Origin: JABJAG01 sp038137215
Lineage (GTDB): Bacteria > Pseudomonadota > Alphaproteobacteria > UBA6615
Length of the DNA: 64,000 nt
Assembly: GCA_038137215.1 (NCBI GenBank)
Contig: JAYQBG010000016.1
Location: forward strand, 1 to 64,000
Direction of reading: 5' to 3'
Below, one piece after another: positions 25,593-34,554 of the stretch (the stretch's first letter is position 1; each line of letters opens with the position of its first letter). Under the pieces are notes generated by a model. That model was not told the DNA's origin. It did not search any database and saw nothing but the letters and a program-made list of their open reading frames with translations. The translations under genes and the position numbers were made by a program.

Positions 25593-25624
25593 TTTGGCTC
25601 CCCTTCTCGTGTTTCGTTCTATTT

Positions 25625-26383
25625 CTAGTATCCAGCCGACAGGCCCTCATCCATCAACAGAATCGTGCCATGCGCGGCTGCCGCGTCCTGCGAACACAGA
25701 AACAGAACCGCACGCGCCATTTCGCGCGGGTCGGCAAAGGGACGATTGCTCAGCGTGTTCTTCTTGATGGTCTCGAAAATCTCGGCGTACTCCGGTTCGG
25801 TACGAACATTCTCGTTCATCGCAGTGGCGGTATTGCCCGGCGCCAAACAATTGACGTTGATATCGTGTGGCGCGAGCGCCGCGGCCAGCGAGCGGGTCAT
25901 GTTGATGACGCCGGCTTTCACGGCGGAATAGACGATGTAGTTGCTGCGCCCGGCAATCCCGGCCGCCGAGGCCAGATTGACGATCTTCCCGCCGCCCGAC
26001 TTGATCATGTGCGGCGCCACGGCGTTACACATGAAGAAGCAACCCTTGAGGTTGGCATCAGCCATACTGTCGTACATGACTTCATCTGTTTCGCCGATAC
26101 GGGTGGGATAGAACACGCCGGCCGCGTTCACCAGAATGTCGATCTGACCAAATTCCGCGATCACATCAGCGACCAGCTTACCGATCTGGGCCAGCTCACT
26201 CACATCGCAAGTAAACGCCTTGGCGTTGTCCCCGCAGCGATCCACGGTCGTCTGCGCCTTTTTCAGCGATGAACTGGCGACCACCGCGACCTTTGCGCCT
26301 TCTTCGGCGAAACACGCGCAGGTCTCGGCCCCGATTCCCGACGATCCTCCCGTCACAATCACGACCTTGTTCTCAAACCGCAT
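25625..26383 (-). CDS. SDR family oxidoreductase in hyu operon (copy 1)
   Basis: 252 residues with TGGSSGIGAE at 11-20, NAAGVFYPTR near 86 and YIVYSAVKAG for YxxxK. Its ATG lies 11 bases inside the end of the preceding hyuB gene, with GGGGGAG as ribosome site, which shows that the operon is translationally coupled. Serine-rich active-site segment LASAAGIAG. The real substrate is unknown. Confidence 0.87.
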   Translation of the reverse strand: MRFENKVVIVTGGSSGIGAETCACFAEEGAKVAVVASSSLKKAQTTVDRCGDNAKAFTCDVSELAQIGKLVADVIAEFGQIDILVNAAGVFYPTRIGETDEVMYDSMADANLKGCFFMCNAVAPHMIKSGGGKIVNLASAAGIAGRSNYIVYSAVKAGVINMTRSLAAALAPHDINVNCLAPGNTATAMNENVRTEPEYAEIFETIKKNTLSNRPFADPREMARAVLFLCSQDAAAAHGTILLMDEGLSAGY

Positions 26384-28175
26384 ACTCTGTCTCCCCCTGG
26401 TTTGCGTCTGCGCGCAATCGTTCGGTTTCGTCTGCGTTCAGCGCGCCGTCCTCGTCAATTGCGACAGCATAGATATCCCGCGCCCGTTCGCGGGACAAAA
26501 ATCCCTCCGCGACATGCCGCAGCACGAGAAGCGGATCACGTTCGCTCGGGGCGCCATATCCACCGCCGCCGCAGGATCGCGATTCGATCAGTTCCCCGGC
26601 ATCGAGAAACACCTGACCGACCCGCGGTACCTCTTCCTGTTTCCCGTTAGCTGTCAGCTTGTGCTGGCCAGCATTCGCAGCACCAAGACCACCGCGCACA
26701 CCCTTCGGCCCGTTGATGGAGCCGTCGGAATTGTAGATCAGCGACATGGAACCCACGCGCGGACCATATTTTGCGAAAGCCTGTGGTGCACCGCAGGTCC
26801 GACCGGCACCCTCGGTATCCGGGTTAAACCCCCTGGCATGCACATAGATCGGCATTCGCAATTCATCGAGCTCCACCGAATCCAGGAAACACATTCCGGC
26901 ATTGCCGACATGCCCGACGGTCCACCACGCATCGGTGTGAGCGCTCGCCGCACCGCAGGTCCGGCCCAGAAAAACCTGATTGATATAGGGTTTCCCGGAT
27001 TCCGGATTGGTGCCCGACACCACGGCGGCGGCCGGCGGACTGGATGCGCCGCATTCAGCGAGACCGATCTCCTCGGAAATTTTCGCCATGGACGCCTGCA
27101 CCGAGTTCGAGACGCGGTCGGCGACGTTCGTAGTGGCCGCCGAACAGCTGGTCGGATGCCGGGGAATACCAACCACACAATTCTCACGCAGCTGAACGCG
27201 GATACGTCGAAACGAACCGGCGTTCTTGGGGACGGAGTGATCGATCGAATTGAATACGCCCACCATGGCCGCCGTGCGCGAACAGGCTTCGGACAGGTTC
27301 AGGCCACAGGGCATGGCATCCGGGTTGTCACGTAAATCAACATCGACCACCGCGGCCTCGGGATCGACAGCGACCGAGACCTTGATGGTCACGCCCTCAT
27401 CCGGCGTGCCCGGAATGGGATCGTGCGTGCTCGAATGGGATGCCGCACCGGCCGGCAACGCGCGGAGCGCAGCTTCCATACGCGCTTCGGTGTAGTTGAA
27501 AAACTGTGCTGCGAATGCATCCAGTGTGTCCCAGCCCACATCCTCTGCAAGCGCGGCCAGTTCGCGCTCACCGATCCGGGCGGCTCCCATCATCGCCAGG
27601 TAGTCTCCCCGCCACTGATCCGGCACCCGGATACGCAGCTGACACATACGCACGATATCTTCGATATTCTCGTAGTTTTTCTGAACCCGAACGGCCGGAA
27701 ATATCAGCGCGCCCTCTTCATACACGTCACGGGCGCGGGCGTGATAGGTGGTCGGGATCGAGTTGCCGATATCGGCCTGATGGGCCTTCGCTTCCACGGT
27801 GAACCGATGACACCCCTTATTGTCGATCACCGGAACCAGGATCGTGTGATCGGCCGGGTGCGAGCAGCCGTGATAGGGCGAGTTGTGGAGATAGGCATCT
27901 CCGGCTTTCAGGTCCGGATGAAACTCCGCCATGGCGCGCGCCATGATGTCCGGGCCCGACAGGACATGAATGGGCAGGCTTTCGGTTGCCGTGAGAAGCT
28001 GATGATCTGCCGTCACGATGCAACAGGAAAAATCCCGCGCGGTGTTGAGAACCCCCGACCGTCCTGTGCGCAGCAAGGTGTTCGCCATCTTGCGCACAAT
28101 GCCGTCAAAACGGTTCGAAAGCAGCGCCAGCTGCACGCCGTCCAGCCGCCCCCCATCTGTCGCTTCACCCGACAT
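26373..28175 (-). CDS. Hydantoinase B/oxoprolinase family protein, copy 2
   Basis: 600 residues of the HyuB family (PF02538), the partner of HyuA in ATP-dependent hydantoinases, oxoprolinases and acetone/acetophenone carboxylases. Signatures: TGRSGVLNTARDFSC near 36-50, YHGCSHPADHTILVPV near 99-114, and the C-terminal SRSCGGGGYGAPSERDP near 540-556. Its ATG overlaps the TGA of the upstream hyuB copy by one base (TGATG). The two HyuB proteins share most of their length. Confidence 0.9.
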   Translation of the reverse strand: MSGEATDGGRLDGVQLALLSNRFDGIVRKMANTLLRTGRSGVLNTARDFSCCIVTADHQLLTATESLPIHVLSGPDIMARAMAEFHPDLKAGDAYLHNSPYHGCSHPADHTILVPVIDNKGCHRFTVEAKAHQADIGNSIPTTYHARARDVYEEGALIFPAVRVQKNYENIEDIVRMCQLRIRVPDQWRGDYLAMMGAARIGERELAALAEDVGWDTLDAFAAQFFNYTEARMEAALRALPAGAASHSSTHDPIPGTPDEGVTIKVSVAVDPEAAVVDVDLRDNPDAMPCGLNLSEACSRTAAMVGVFNSIDHSVPKNAGSFRRIRVQLRENCVVGIPRHPTSCSAATTNVADRVSNSVQASMAKISEEIGLAECGASSPPAAAVVSGTNPESGKPYINQVFLGRTCGAASAHTDAWWTVGHVGNAGMCFLDSVELDELRMPIYVHARGFNPDTEGAGRTCGAPQAFAKYGPRVGSMSLIYNSDGSINGPKGVRGGLGAANAGQHKLTANGKQEEVPRVGQVFLDAGELIESRSCGGGGYGAPSERDPLLVLRHVAEGFLSRERARDIYAVAIDEDGALNADETERLRADANQGETEYAV

Positions 28176-29947
28176 CAGGTGCTCATGCTCGTTCGCTTCG
28201 TCTGCGTTGCCGAAACATCCACATTCCCATCGGCATCCAGAACAACCCCATAGACAGATTCTGCGCGTTCAACGCTGACATATTGCTCACGAACATCGTG
28301 TGCGACCATCTCCGGATCCCGTTCGGTGGGCGAACCATATCCGCCGCCACCACAGGATTGCGAAGCGATCAGTTCCCCGGCAACCAGACTGACTACATCG
28401 CAATTGCGCAGTGCTTCGTGTTCACCGTTGCGCGTGATGCGGAACTGCTCGGCATTGGCCCCGACCAGGCCACCACGCACACCCAACGGACCATTGATCC
28501 CGCCATCGCTGACATAGGCCACGTCGAGATTCCCGACGCGGGGACCGAACTCGGTATAGGCCGAACGCGCGCCACAAAACTTTCCGGCGCCTTCGGTATC
28601 GGCGGCCAATGCGCGCGTTTTCACGTAGAGCGGCTGCCGCAGTTCATCGAGCTCGATGGAGTCCTGATAACAGAGACCACCATTGCCCACATGACAGATG
28701 GTCTGCCAGGCATCCGCCTTCGGCGCACCGGCCCCGCCCGTGAGCCCCAGGAATACCTGGTTGACGAAGGGCTGTCCCGTATCGGGATTGGTCCCCGAAA
28801 CAACACCCGTCGAAGGCGGGATAATCGCCCCGCATTCGGCCATTCCGAAGCCGTCGGCGATTTCCGCCATGGCAGCCTGAGTCGGGTTCGAGACACGGTC
28901 GGCGATATTCGTGGTGGCCACAGAACAACTCGTGGGATGTTTGGGAATACCGCAGACCGAGTTTTCCCGCAGCAGAACATCGATGCGACCGAACGAACCG
29001 GCGTTTTTGGGCACGGAATGGTCAATCGAATTGAATACTCCCACCATGGCAGCCGTCCGGGCGCAGGCCTCGGACAGATTAAGTCCGCAGGGTTGTGCGT
29101 CGGGATTGTCGCGCAGATCGACCGTCACCTTTCCCGCATCGGGATCGATCGTGACGGTACTCTTGATGGTGATCCCGTCTTCAGGCGTTCCGGGGATCGG
29201 GTCGTGGGTCGAGGTCCGGGTCGCCGTTCCCGCCGGAAGCTGTTTGATGGCCCCGACCATGCGTTCGGCCGAATAGGCGAACCACTGCTCATTGAAGTTT
29301 TCGAGCGTGTCCCAGCCGACCTCGCGGCCGAGCGCGAGAATTTCCCGTTCGCCGATCCGGGCTGCCCCCATCATGGCCAGGAAATCACCCCACCACTGAT
29401 CGGGCACGCGGATGCGCAGCTGGCACATCCGGACAATATCCATGTTGTATTCGTAATCTTCCTGCACCTTCACCGCCGGAAAGATCAGCGCGCCTTCCTC
29501 GTAAACATCGCGTGCTGTGCCGTGATAGGTCGTTGCGATCGAGTTTCCGATATCGGCCTGATGGGCCTTGGCCGCGACCGTGTAGCGGTGAATTCCGTCA
29601 TCATCAATGACCGGAACCAGAATTGTATGGTCCGCCGCATGGGAACAGCCGTGATAGGGCGAGTTGTGCAGGAAGGCGTCTCCCCGCTTTAGGTCCGGGT
29701 GATACTCCTTCATGGTCTTTGCCATGATGTCGGGTCCGGAAAGCACGTGGATCGGCAGAGCTTCGGCGACCGCAACCAGCCTGTCGTCTCCGGTCAGGAT
29801 GCAGCACGAAAAGTCGCGCGCGATATTCAGAACACCAGAGCGCCCGGTGCGCATCAGGGTATTTCCCATTTTGCTGGAAATACCCTCCAGACGATTCGAA
29901 AGCAGTGCGAGCTGTACGCCATCAATCTGTTTCTTGTCCGACACCAC
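28175..29947 (-). CDS. Hydantoinase B/oxoprolinase family protein, copy 1
   Basis: 590 residues, same family and architecture as the 26373 gene: TGRSGVLNIARDFSC, YHGCSHAADHTILVPV and SQSCGGGGYGSPTERDP at matching places. It starts at GTG 29947, 30 bases after hyuA, preceded by a GGGAGAGA stretch. Because hyuA is present once but hyuB twice, the enzyme could be a three-subunit complex or two alternative HyuAB pairs. The substrate (hydantoin, oxoproline, lactam, ketone) is not readable. Confidence 0.9.
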   Translation of the reverse strand: MVSDKKQIDGVQLALLSNRLEGISSKMGNTLMRTGRSGVLNIARDFSCCILTGDDRLVAVAEALPIHVLSGPDIMAKTMKEYHPDLKRGDAFLHNSPYHGCSHAADHTILVPVIDDDGIHRYTVAAKAHQADIGNSIATTYHGTARDVYEEGALIFPAVKVQEDYEYNMDIVRMCQLRIRVPDQWWGDFLAMMGAARIGEREILALGREVGWDTLENFNEQWFAYSAERMVGAIKQLPAGTATRTSTHDPIPGTPEDGITIKSTVTIDPDAGKVTVDLRDNPDAQPCGLNLSEACARTAAMVGVFNSIDHSVPKNAGSFGRIDVLLRENSVCGIPKHPTSCSVATTNIADRVSNPTQAAMAEIADGFGMAECGAIIPPSTGVVSGTNPDTGQPFVNQVFLGLTGGAGAPKADAWQTICHVGNGGLCYQDSIELDELRQPLYVKTRALAADTEGAGKFCGARSAYTEFGPRVGNLDVAYVSDGGINGPLGVRGGLVGANAEQFRITRNGEHEALRNCDVVSLVAGELIASQSCGGGGYGSPTERDPEMVAHDVREQYVSVERAESVYGVVLDADGNVDVSATQTKRTSMST

Positions 29948-29977
29948 TCTCTCCCTCTCTTCCGCTGCGCCGCGCGC

Positions 29978-32056
29978 TCAGGCGGCTGCCTGACCCGGCA
30001 CAATCGAAACACTTCCCGACGCACGGCGCTCGGCGGTTGCACCCGGGTCCACCACGACGGTCGTAAACGGCGATTCGATGATGGCGGGTCCCTGCAGGAC
30101 CTCACCTTCCTTCATGGCCTCGAAACGACGCACCGTTGCGTCCACATGGCCATGGCCCGAGAAATAGACCTTCCGGGTTCCATCGACTGATGTCTTGAAC
30201 TCGCGCGTAGCCAGCGAGCCGCTTTCGCTTTCACGAAGGCGACATTTGACGGACGCCGTCCAGCCCACAACCTCGACACCGGACTCCGGATCGTTGATGG
30301 CGAAGATGTCTTCGTGAACCTTGTGAAATTCCGACACCAGTGCCTGAACATCGGCGTCGCTCTCAAAGCGGGACGACGCCAGCGGAACCTCGATTTCCCA
30401 GACCTGTTCCGGGTAACGCGCTTCGGCGAAGAACTCGATGGTCTGATCCAACGAATCCTGACCTGGGCCATTGATGAACTGGTTGCAGCTGGCCTCCAGC
30501 ATATCGAGGATCGCATTCACCCCTTCGGAGTCGAAATCATCCGACGTCGCAAAGAAGGTCCGCGTGTATTGTGCGTGCAGGTCCGACATCATGGCCCCCG
30601 CGGCACTCAGCGCGGCACCGACTTCCGGGATGATCACCCGCTCGCTGCCGAGCCGGCGGCCGATCGCCGTCGAGTTGATCCCGGCCGCACCGCCACCGCC
30701 GATCAGGATCGCATCGCGCGGATCGATGCCCTGGTTGACGGTAATATCCACGATGGCCTGAACCATGTTTTCCGTCGCAATGGAGATGACCGCAGCGGCA
30801 GCCTCTTCGAGACTCAGGTTCATCGGACCGGCAACATCGCGTTCGATCACAGCGCGCGACGCATCGAGGTCGAGCGACATGTTCCCGCCGAGAAAGAACT
30901 CCGGGTCCAGATAGCCCAGAACCAGGGAGGCGTCGGTCACGGTTGGCTTGTCACCTCCCTGCCCGTAGCAGGCCGGCCCCGGCACCGCGCCGGCACTCTG
31001 GGGGCCGACATGCAGCATGCCCCCATCATCGACCCAGGCGATCGAGCCACCGCCGGCGCCGATGGACTTCACATCCACCGACGGGAAGCCGGTCATGTGG
31101 CCGCGATAGGGCTGCCCGATCCAGGTTTCGCGGGTCCACGGAATGCGTCCCTTGCGGACCAGACTCACGTCATAGGTGGTGCCTCCGGTATCCGCGATCA
31201 CCGCCGTGTCCGACCCCTCATCCTCGCGGGCGAAGTATCGACCGGACACCGGCGCCATGGACGGACCGGAATTGATCAGATGAATGGGCTGCTCGGCGAT
31301 ATCGCTCGCATCCATCATGCCGCCCTGCGACGTGACAATCAGCACACGCCCGTCGAAACCGGCGTCGCCCAGCCGCCCGGTCAGGTTGCGCATATAGGCA
31401 CTCATCTGGGGCTTGAGTGATGCATCGATCGCGGCCGAAGAGGCCCGCCGGTACTCCCGCAGAGAAGGATTGAGCACGTGCGAAAGCGTGTACGGCACTC
31501 CCGGCAGATGCTCGTCGATCAGGGCGCCGACCCGGTCCTCATGCGCCGGGTTGATAATCGACCACAGCAGGCACACCGCGATTGCTTCTATCTCCTGCGA
31601 CTTCAGTTCCTTCAGGATTTCGAGGACCCGCCCCTCATCCAGCGGCCGCATCTCTGAAGCGTCGGCGAGAATACGCCCGGGAATTTCGTAGGACAGAGCA
31701 CGCGGGATATAGGGTTCCGGATACGGAACGGTGAAGTTGAACGGCTCCATACGTCCGCCTTCGCGGAACACCAGAATATCACGGTGTCCTTCCGTGGTCA
31801 GAAACGCCGTCTTCGCGGTGTTCCCGGTTACGATGGCGTTGATGGCATGGGTGGTCCCGTGAATGAAAAGGTCCGCCTTTTCCAACAAGGCGTCGAGACT
31901 GAGACCGAAATCGTCTGCTGCCACCTGCAGACTGTCCAGCACGCCGCGGATCGGATCGTCGGGTGTCGTGGAGGCCTTGAACATATGGAGGCCGTTATCG
32001 TCGTCCTCGACAATCAGGTCGGTGAATGTTCCCCCGGTATCGACGGCAAATCGCAT
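29978..32056 (-). CDS. Hydantoinase/oxoprolinase/acetone carboxylase beta family protein (HyuA)
   Basis: 692 residues from ATG 32056 with GGGGAAG upstream. The ASKHA-type ATPase fold is indicated by AVDTGGTFTDLIVED at 4-18, HGTTHAINAI near 90-99, and the metal/phosphate segments IADTGGTTYDVSL near 295 and GGGGAAGINSTAIGRR near 470. HyuA couples ATP hydrolysis to opening of amide rings or to carboxylation. It heads the operon hyuA-hyuB-hyuB-SDR-SDR. It is divergent from a TetR gene with a TTAA-type palindrome between. Confidence 0.9.
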   Translation of the reverse strand: MRFAVDTGGTFTDLIVEDDDNGLHMFKASTTPDDPIRGVLDSLQVAADDFGLSLDALLEKADLFIHGTTHAINAIVTGNTAKTAFLTTEGHRDILVFREGGRMEPFNFTVPYPEPYIPRALSYEIPGRILADASEMRPLDEGRVLEILKELKSQEIEAIAVCLLWSIINPAHEDRVGALIDEHLPGVPYTLSHVLNPSLREYRRASSAAIDASLKPQMSAYMRNLTGRLGDAGFDGRVLIVTSQGGMMDASDIAEQPIHLINSGPSMAPVSGRYFAREDEGSDTAVIADTGGTTYDVSLVRKGRIPWTRETWIGQPYRGHMTGFPSVDVKSIGAGGGSIAWVDDGGMLHVGPQSAGAVPGPACYGQGGDKPTVTDASLVLGYLDPEFFLGGNMSLDLDASRAVIERDVAGPMNLSLEEAAAAVISIATENMVQAIVDITVNQGIDPRDAILIGGGGAAGINSTAIGRRLGSERVIIPEVGAALSAAGAMMSDLHAQYTRTFFATSDDFDSEGVNAILDMLEASCNQFINGPGQDSLDQTIEFFAEARYPEQVWEIEVPLASSRFESDADVQALVSEFHKVHEDIFAINDPESGVEVVGWTASVKCRLRESESGSLATREFKTSVDGTRKVYFSGHGHVDATVRRFEAMKEGEVLQGPAIIESPFTTVVVDPGATAERRASGSVSIVPGQAAA

Positions 32057-32131
32057 AACTCTTCCCCTCACATGAACGACATCGAGACGGTGCCAGATTA
32101 GCAATCGCCATGCACGTGAACCACCTTTCAA

Positions 32132-32145
32132 TTAACGCTCATTAA
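32132..32145. promoter_or_regulatory. Candidate TetR operator between hyuA and tetR
   Basis: TTAACGCTCATTAA has the symmetry TTAAYG-N2-CRTTAA. It lies 36 bases before the tetR ATG and 76 before hyuA, where a TetR repressor could block both. Inference from position and partial symmetry. Confidence 0.4.
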
Positions 32146-32180
32146 GCTATATGCTGGTCGACCATGGAAGGATGCCGAGC

Positions 32181-32804
32181 ATGGCCGAGGCACGAAAACG
32201 AACCCGGAATGCGGACGAAACCCGGGCCTTGATTGTGAGCGAAGCAACCTCGCTTTTCGCAACACGCGGCTATGAGCGCACAAGCCTCAACGCCATCGCC
32301 CAAAGCATCGGGATCAGCGCGCCCGCGCTCTACTACCATTTTGATTCCAAGGACGAGATTCTCTTCGCCACGCTCGAATCGACCCTTCTCGAACTGAACC
32401 AGATGTCGAAAGAAGCGATCGCCACCACCGACGGTTCACCACGCGCCAACCTGCACGCCTTTGTGCGCGCGCATGTGTTTCACGATGTCGGTAATGTCGA
32501 GATCATGCCGATGCTGAATGCGGGCCTTTACAACATCGACAATCTAATTGAGGGATTCTCCAGCGCCCGCAGGAAGCAACTGAACCTGCTACAGCGGGAA
32601 TTTCTCGACCGCCTGCGCGATATCCTTCGTACAGGGGAAGCCAGCGGTGAGTTCGACCTTGAAGACGTGACCAGTACGGCCTTTGCCATTATCGGGATCG
32701 TGGACTTCGCCGTGTACTGGTTCCGCGCTGAAGGCAAGCTCACCGTGGATGAGCTCGCCGATCAGTACGGCAACCTTGCCATCCGTATGGCCGGCGGGCT
32801 CTAG
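32181..32804 (+). CDS. TetR family regulator, divergent from hyuA
   Basis: 207 residues from ATG 32181; GGAAGG lies about 9 bases upstream and two earlier in-frame ATGs lack such spacing. The helix-turn-helix is SLNAIAQSIGISAPALYYHF near 34-53, followed by the DSKDEIL turn. The ligand domain resembles KstR2/FadR-type TetR proteins that sense CoA thioesters, but this is only suggestive. It probably represses the hyu operon. Confidence 0.86.
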   Translation: MAEARKRTRNADETRALIVSEATSLFATRGYERTSLNAIAQSIGISAPALYYHFDSKDEILFATLESTLLELNQMSKEAIATTDGSPRANLHAFVRAHVFHDVGNVEIMPMLNAGLYNIDNLIEGFSSARRKQLNLLQREFLDRLRDILRTGEASGEFDLEDVTSTAFAIIGIVDFAVYWFRAEGKLTVDELADQYGNLAIRMAGGL

Positions 32805-32813
32805 GCGAACAGT

Positions 32814-33602
32814 TTAGCTGTCGAGAAAGTCGATCACGGCCCGGGTAAAGGTCTCGCGTGCCTGAATTTGTGGGCAATGTCCGCAATCGGGTATCTCCAC
32901 CAGTTGTGCCCCCGGGATCCCCTGATGCAGAGCGTGCGACAAGGCCGGCGGCGTGGTCTGGTCGTCGAGGCCGACCATCACAAGCGTGTCGTTGGTGATC
33001 GAGCCGATCTGATCGGCCATTTCCACATTGGACAAAGCCCGCGCAGCGGCAGCAAAGGCTTTCGGGTCAGACGCAGCCAGCGCGGATTTTCGTTCGCCGA
33101 TGATGCCAGGATTTTCAGCAATATAGCCCTCCGGGAACATACGCAGCATCGCGGCATCCAGGACGGCCTCCATGCCCTCGGACTCGACCTTGTCCGCCAG
33201 AAACCGAAGTGGGACCTTGGCGGGTTCCGGAAAACCCGGACCGGTATCGGCCAGAATCAATTTTCCAAGTCGCCCGCCGTGATGGATTCCCAGCGCGACC
33301 GACATGAAACCGCCAGCGCCATTTCCGAGCACGGCGGTATCATCCGGGAGCTCAGTCAGATCCATCATCCCGGCGATCCAGTCCGCATAGTCCCGCACCG
33401 AGGGTGCCGGATTGTCGAGAGCCGGCGTGCCGCCATACCCCGGAAGATTCGGTACAGTGAGCCGATACTTCGCGGCAAGCTCCGGCAAGGCGCGATCAAA
33501 CACGGTCCGTTCCGCCAACAAGGTATGCAACAGCAGAAGATCAGGGCCTTCCCCGACGCGGACGATATCGATGTTGGGGATATCCAGCTGTTCTGTTTTC
33601 AT
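32814..33602 (-). CDS. Alpha/beta hydrolase-fold protein without nucleophile serine
   Basis: 262 residues with a normal alpha/beta hydrolase layout: LLLLHTLLAE at 22-31 (oxyanion strand), NLPGYGGT near 52-59, the elbow LGNGAGGFM at 92-100, an acid in GLDDQTTPP and His in DCGHCPQ. The elbow should read GxSxG, but position 95 is Gly, encoded by GGC, one base from a Ser codon (AGC). Asp and His are kept. It may be a non-hydrolytic relative or inactive. Its start overlaps the stop of the XRE-cupin regulator by 4 bases (ATGA), so the two form one operon. Confidence 0.8.
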   Translation of the reverse strand: MKTEQLDIPNIDIVRVGEGPDLLLLHTLLAERTVFDRALPELAAKYRLTVPNLPGYGGTPALDNPAPSVRDYADWIAGMMDLTELPDDTAVLGNGAGGFMSVALGIHHGGRLGKLILADTGPGFPEPAKVPLRFLADKVESEGMEAVLDAAMLRMFPEGYIAENPGIIGERKSALAASDPKAFAAAARALSNVEMADQIGSITNDTLVMVGLDDQTTPPALSHALHQGIPGAQLVEIPDCGHCPQIQARETFTRAVIDFLDS

Positions 33603-34285
33603 CTTCGATCTCCGGCCCTAAGGGCTCTCAGGTTGGAGGGCTGACTCAGAATGGCTTCCGCCATGGACGCCCCGTCTTGCTCATTGGCAGTGGTTGGTCC
33701 AAGCCAGACCATCAGTATATCGGCATCGCCCCCGCCAACACCGACCAGGGTGTGGGCCATGGAACTGTCCAGATAGGCGCTGTCGCCCTCGTCCAGACGA
33801 ACCGGGCTGTAGTGCTCGGTGTGCACTTCGATGGATCCGCTCAGAACATAGAAGAACTCTTCGCCCGAATGGGCGATCATGCCGTCGATCTTGCTCGGGT
33901 CGTCGGCCTTGACCCGTTCGATCAGCGGCGTCATGCGCTTGCGTCGCAAATCAGAGCAAAGCGCGTACATGTCATATTTCGGCGTCGAGCGGAATTTCGT
34001 GTCCGACTTCCGGCTGACGGTCATTCGGGCCGAAACACTCCCTTCCCCACCTTCGAGAGTCACAAGGTCGCTAAGGGAAACCCCAAGCCCCTCAGCAAGA
34101 CGCATCAGATTGGCAAAGGTCGGCGAAACCTGATCGTTTTCGATCTTGGAGAGCGCCGAAATAGACAATCCGGTGGCATTCGACACTTCTGCCAGCGTCT
34201 TGCGCTGGTTCTTGCGAAGTGCCCGCACTTTTGGCCCGAGGGTCGGTACAGCAGGCAGTATAGTTTCGACGCGCAGGTCATCCAT
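33599..34285 (-). CDS. XRE-family regulator with C-terminal cupin domain
   Basis: 228 residues. The N-terminal helix-turn-helix (LGPKVRALRKNQRKTLAEVS, 16-35, and LSISALSKIENDQVSP) is lambda-Cro-like; the cupin starts near 140 with HSGEEFFYVLSGSIEVHTE and EGDSAYLDSSMAHTL. Such regulators (PuuR, SutR type) sense small ligands or metals. It is divergent from the ABC importer at 34555 and probably controls it along with the hydrolase gene it overlaps. Confidence 0.88.
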   Translation of the reverse strand: MDDLRVETILPAVPTLGPKVRALRKNQRKTLAEVSNATGLSISALSKIENDQVSPTFANLMRLAEGLGVSLSDLVTLEGGEGSVSARMTVSRKSDTKFRSTPKYDMYALCSDLRRKRMTPLIERVKADDPSKIDGMIAHSGEEFFYVLSGSIEVHTEHYSPVRLDEGDSAYLDSSMAHTLVGVGGGDADILMVWLGPTTANEQDGASMAEAILSQPSNLRALRAGDRR

Positions 34286-34402
34286 TTCACCACTCCAATA
34301 AGGGAGACGCCTCTAGCAGCGCGACTCTGTGTTTCACAACCTCCCTGTGCGCAATCTCGTTTTTCCAGCGCAGCAACTCAAGCCTGATTCTCGTCTACAG
34401 AG

Positions 34403-34433
34403 TTGTGAAAAGGCCTCAAATTTTTGCTATAAA
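34403..34433 (+). promoter_or_regulatory. Possible promoter of ABC importer operon
   Basis: TTGTGA (34403) and TATAAA (34428) have a 19-base spacer in an AT-rich stretch otherwise unusual for this genome. CTATAA recurs 20 bases further on, close to an EcoRI-like palindrome AGAATTCT. The spacer is longer than ideal, so this is a weak call. Confidence 0.3.
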
Positions 34434-34554
34434 GAGAATTCTTTTCCTATAAGACAAAAGCGGTTAACATTTTCTCAAGCCGCTTTTGATCGGCGACATC
34501 AAACCCTGCCTGGGGAGCATTTATCAAAAAGGGCAGGAACAGGGAGGATACCAA

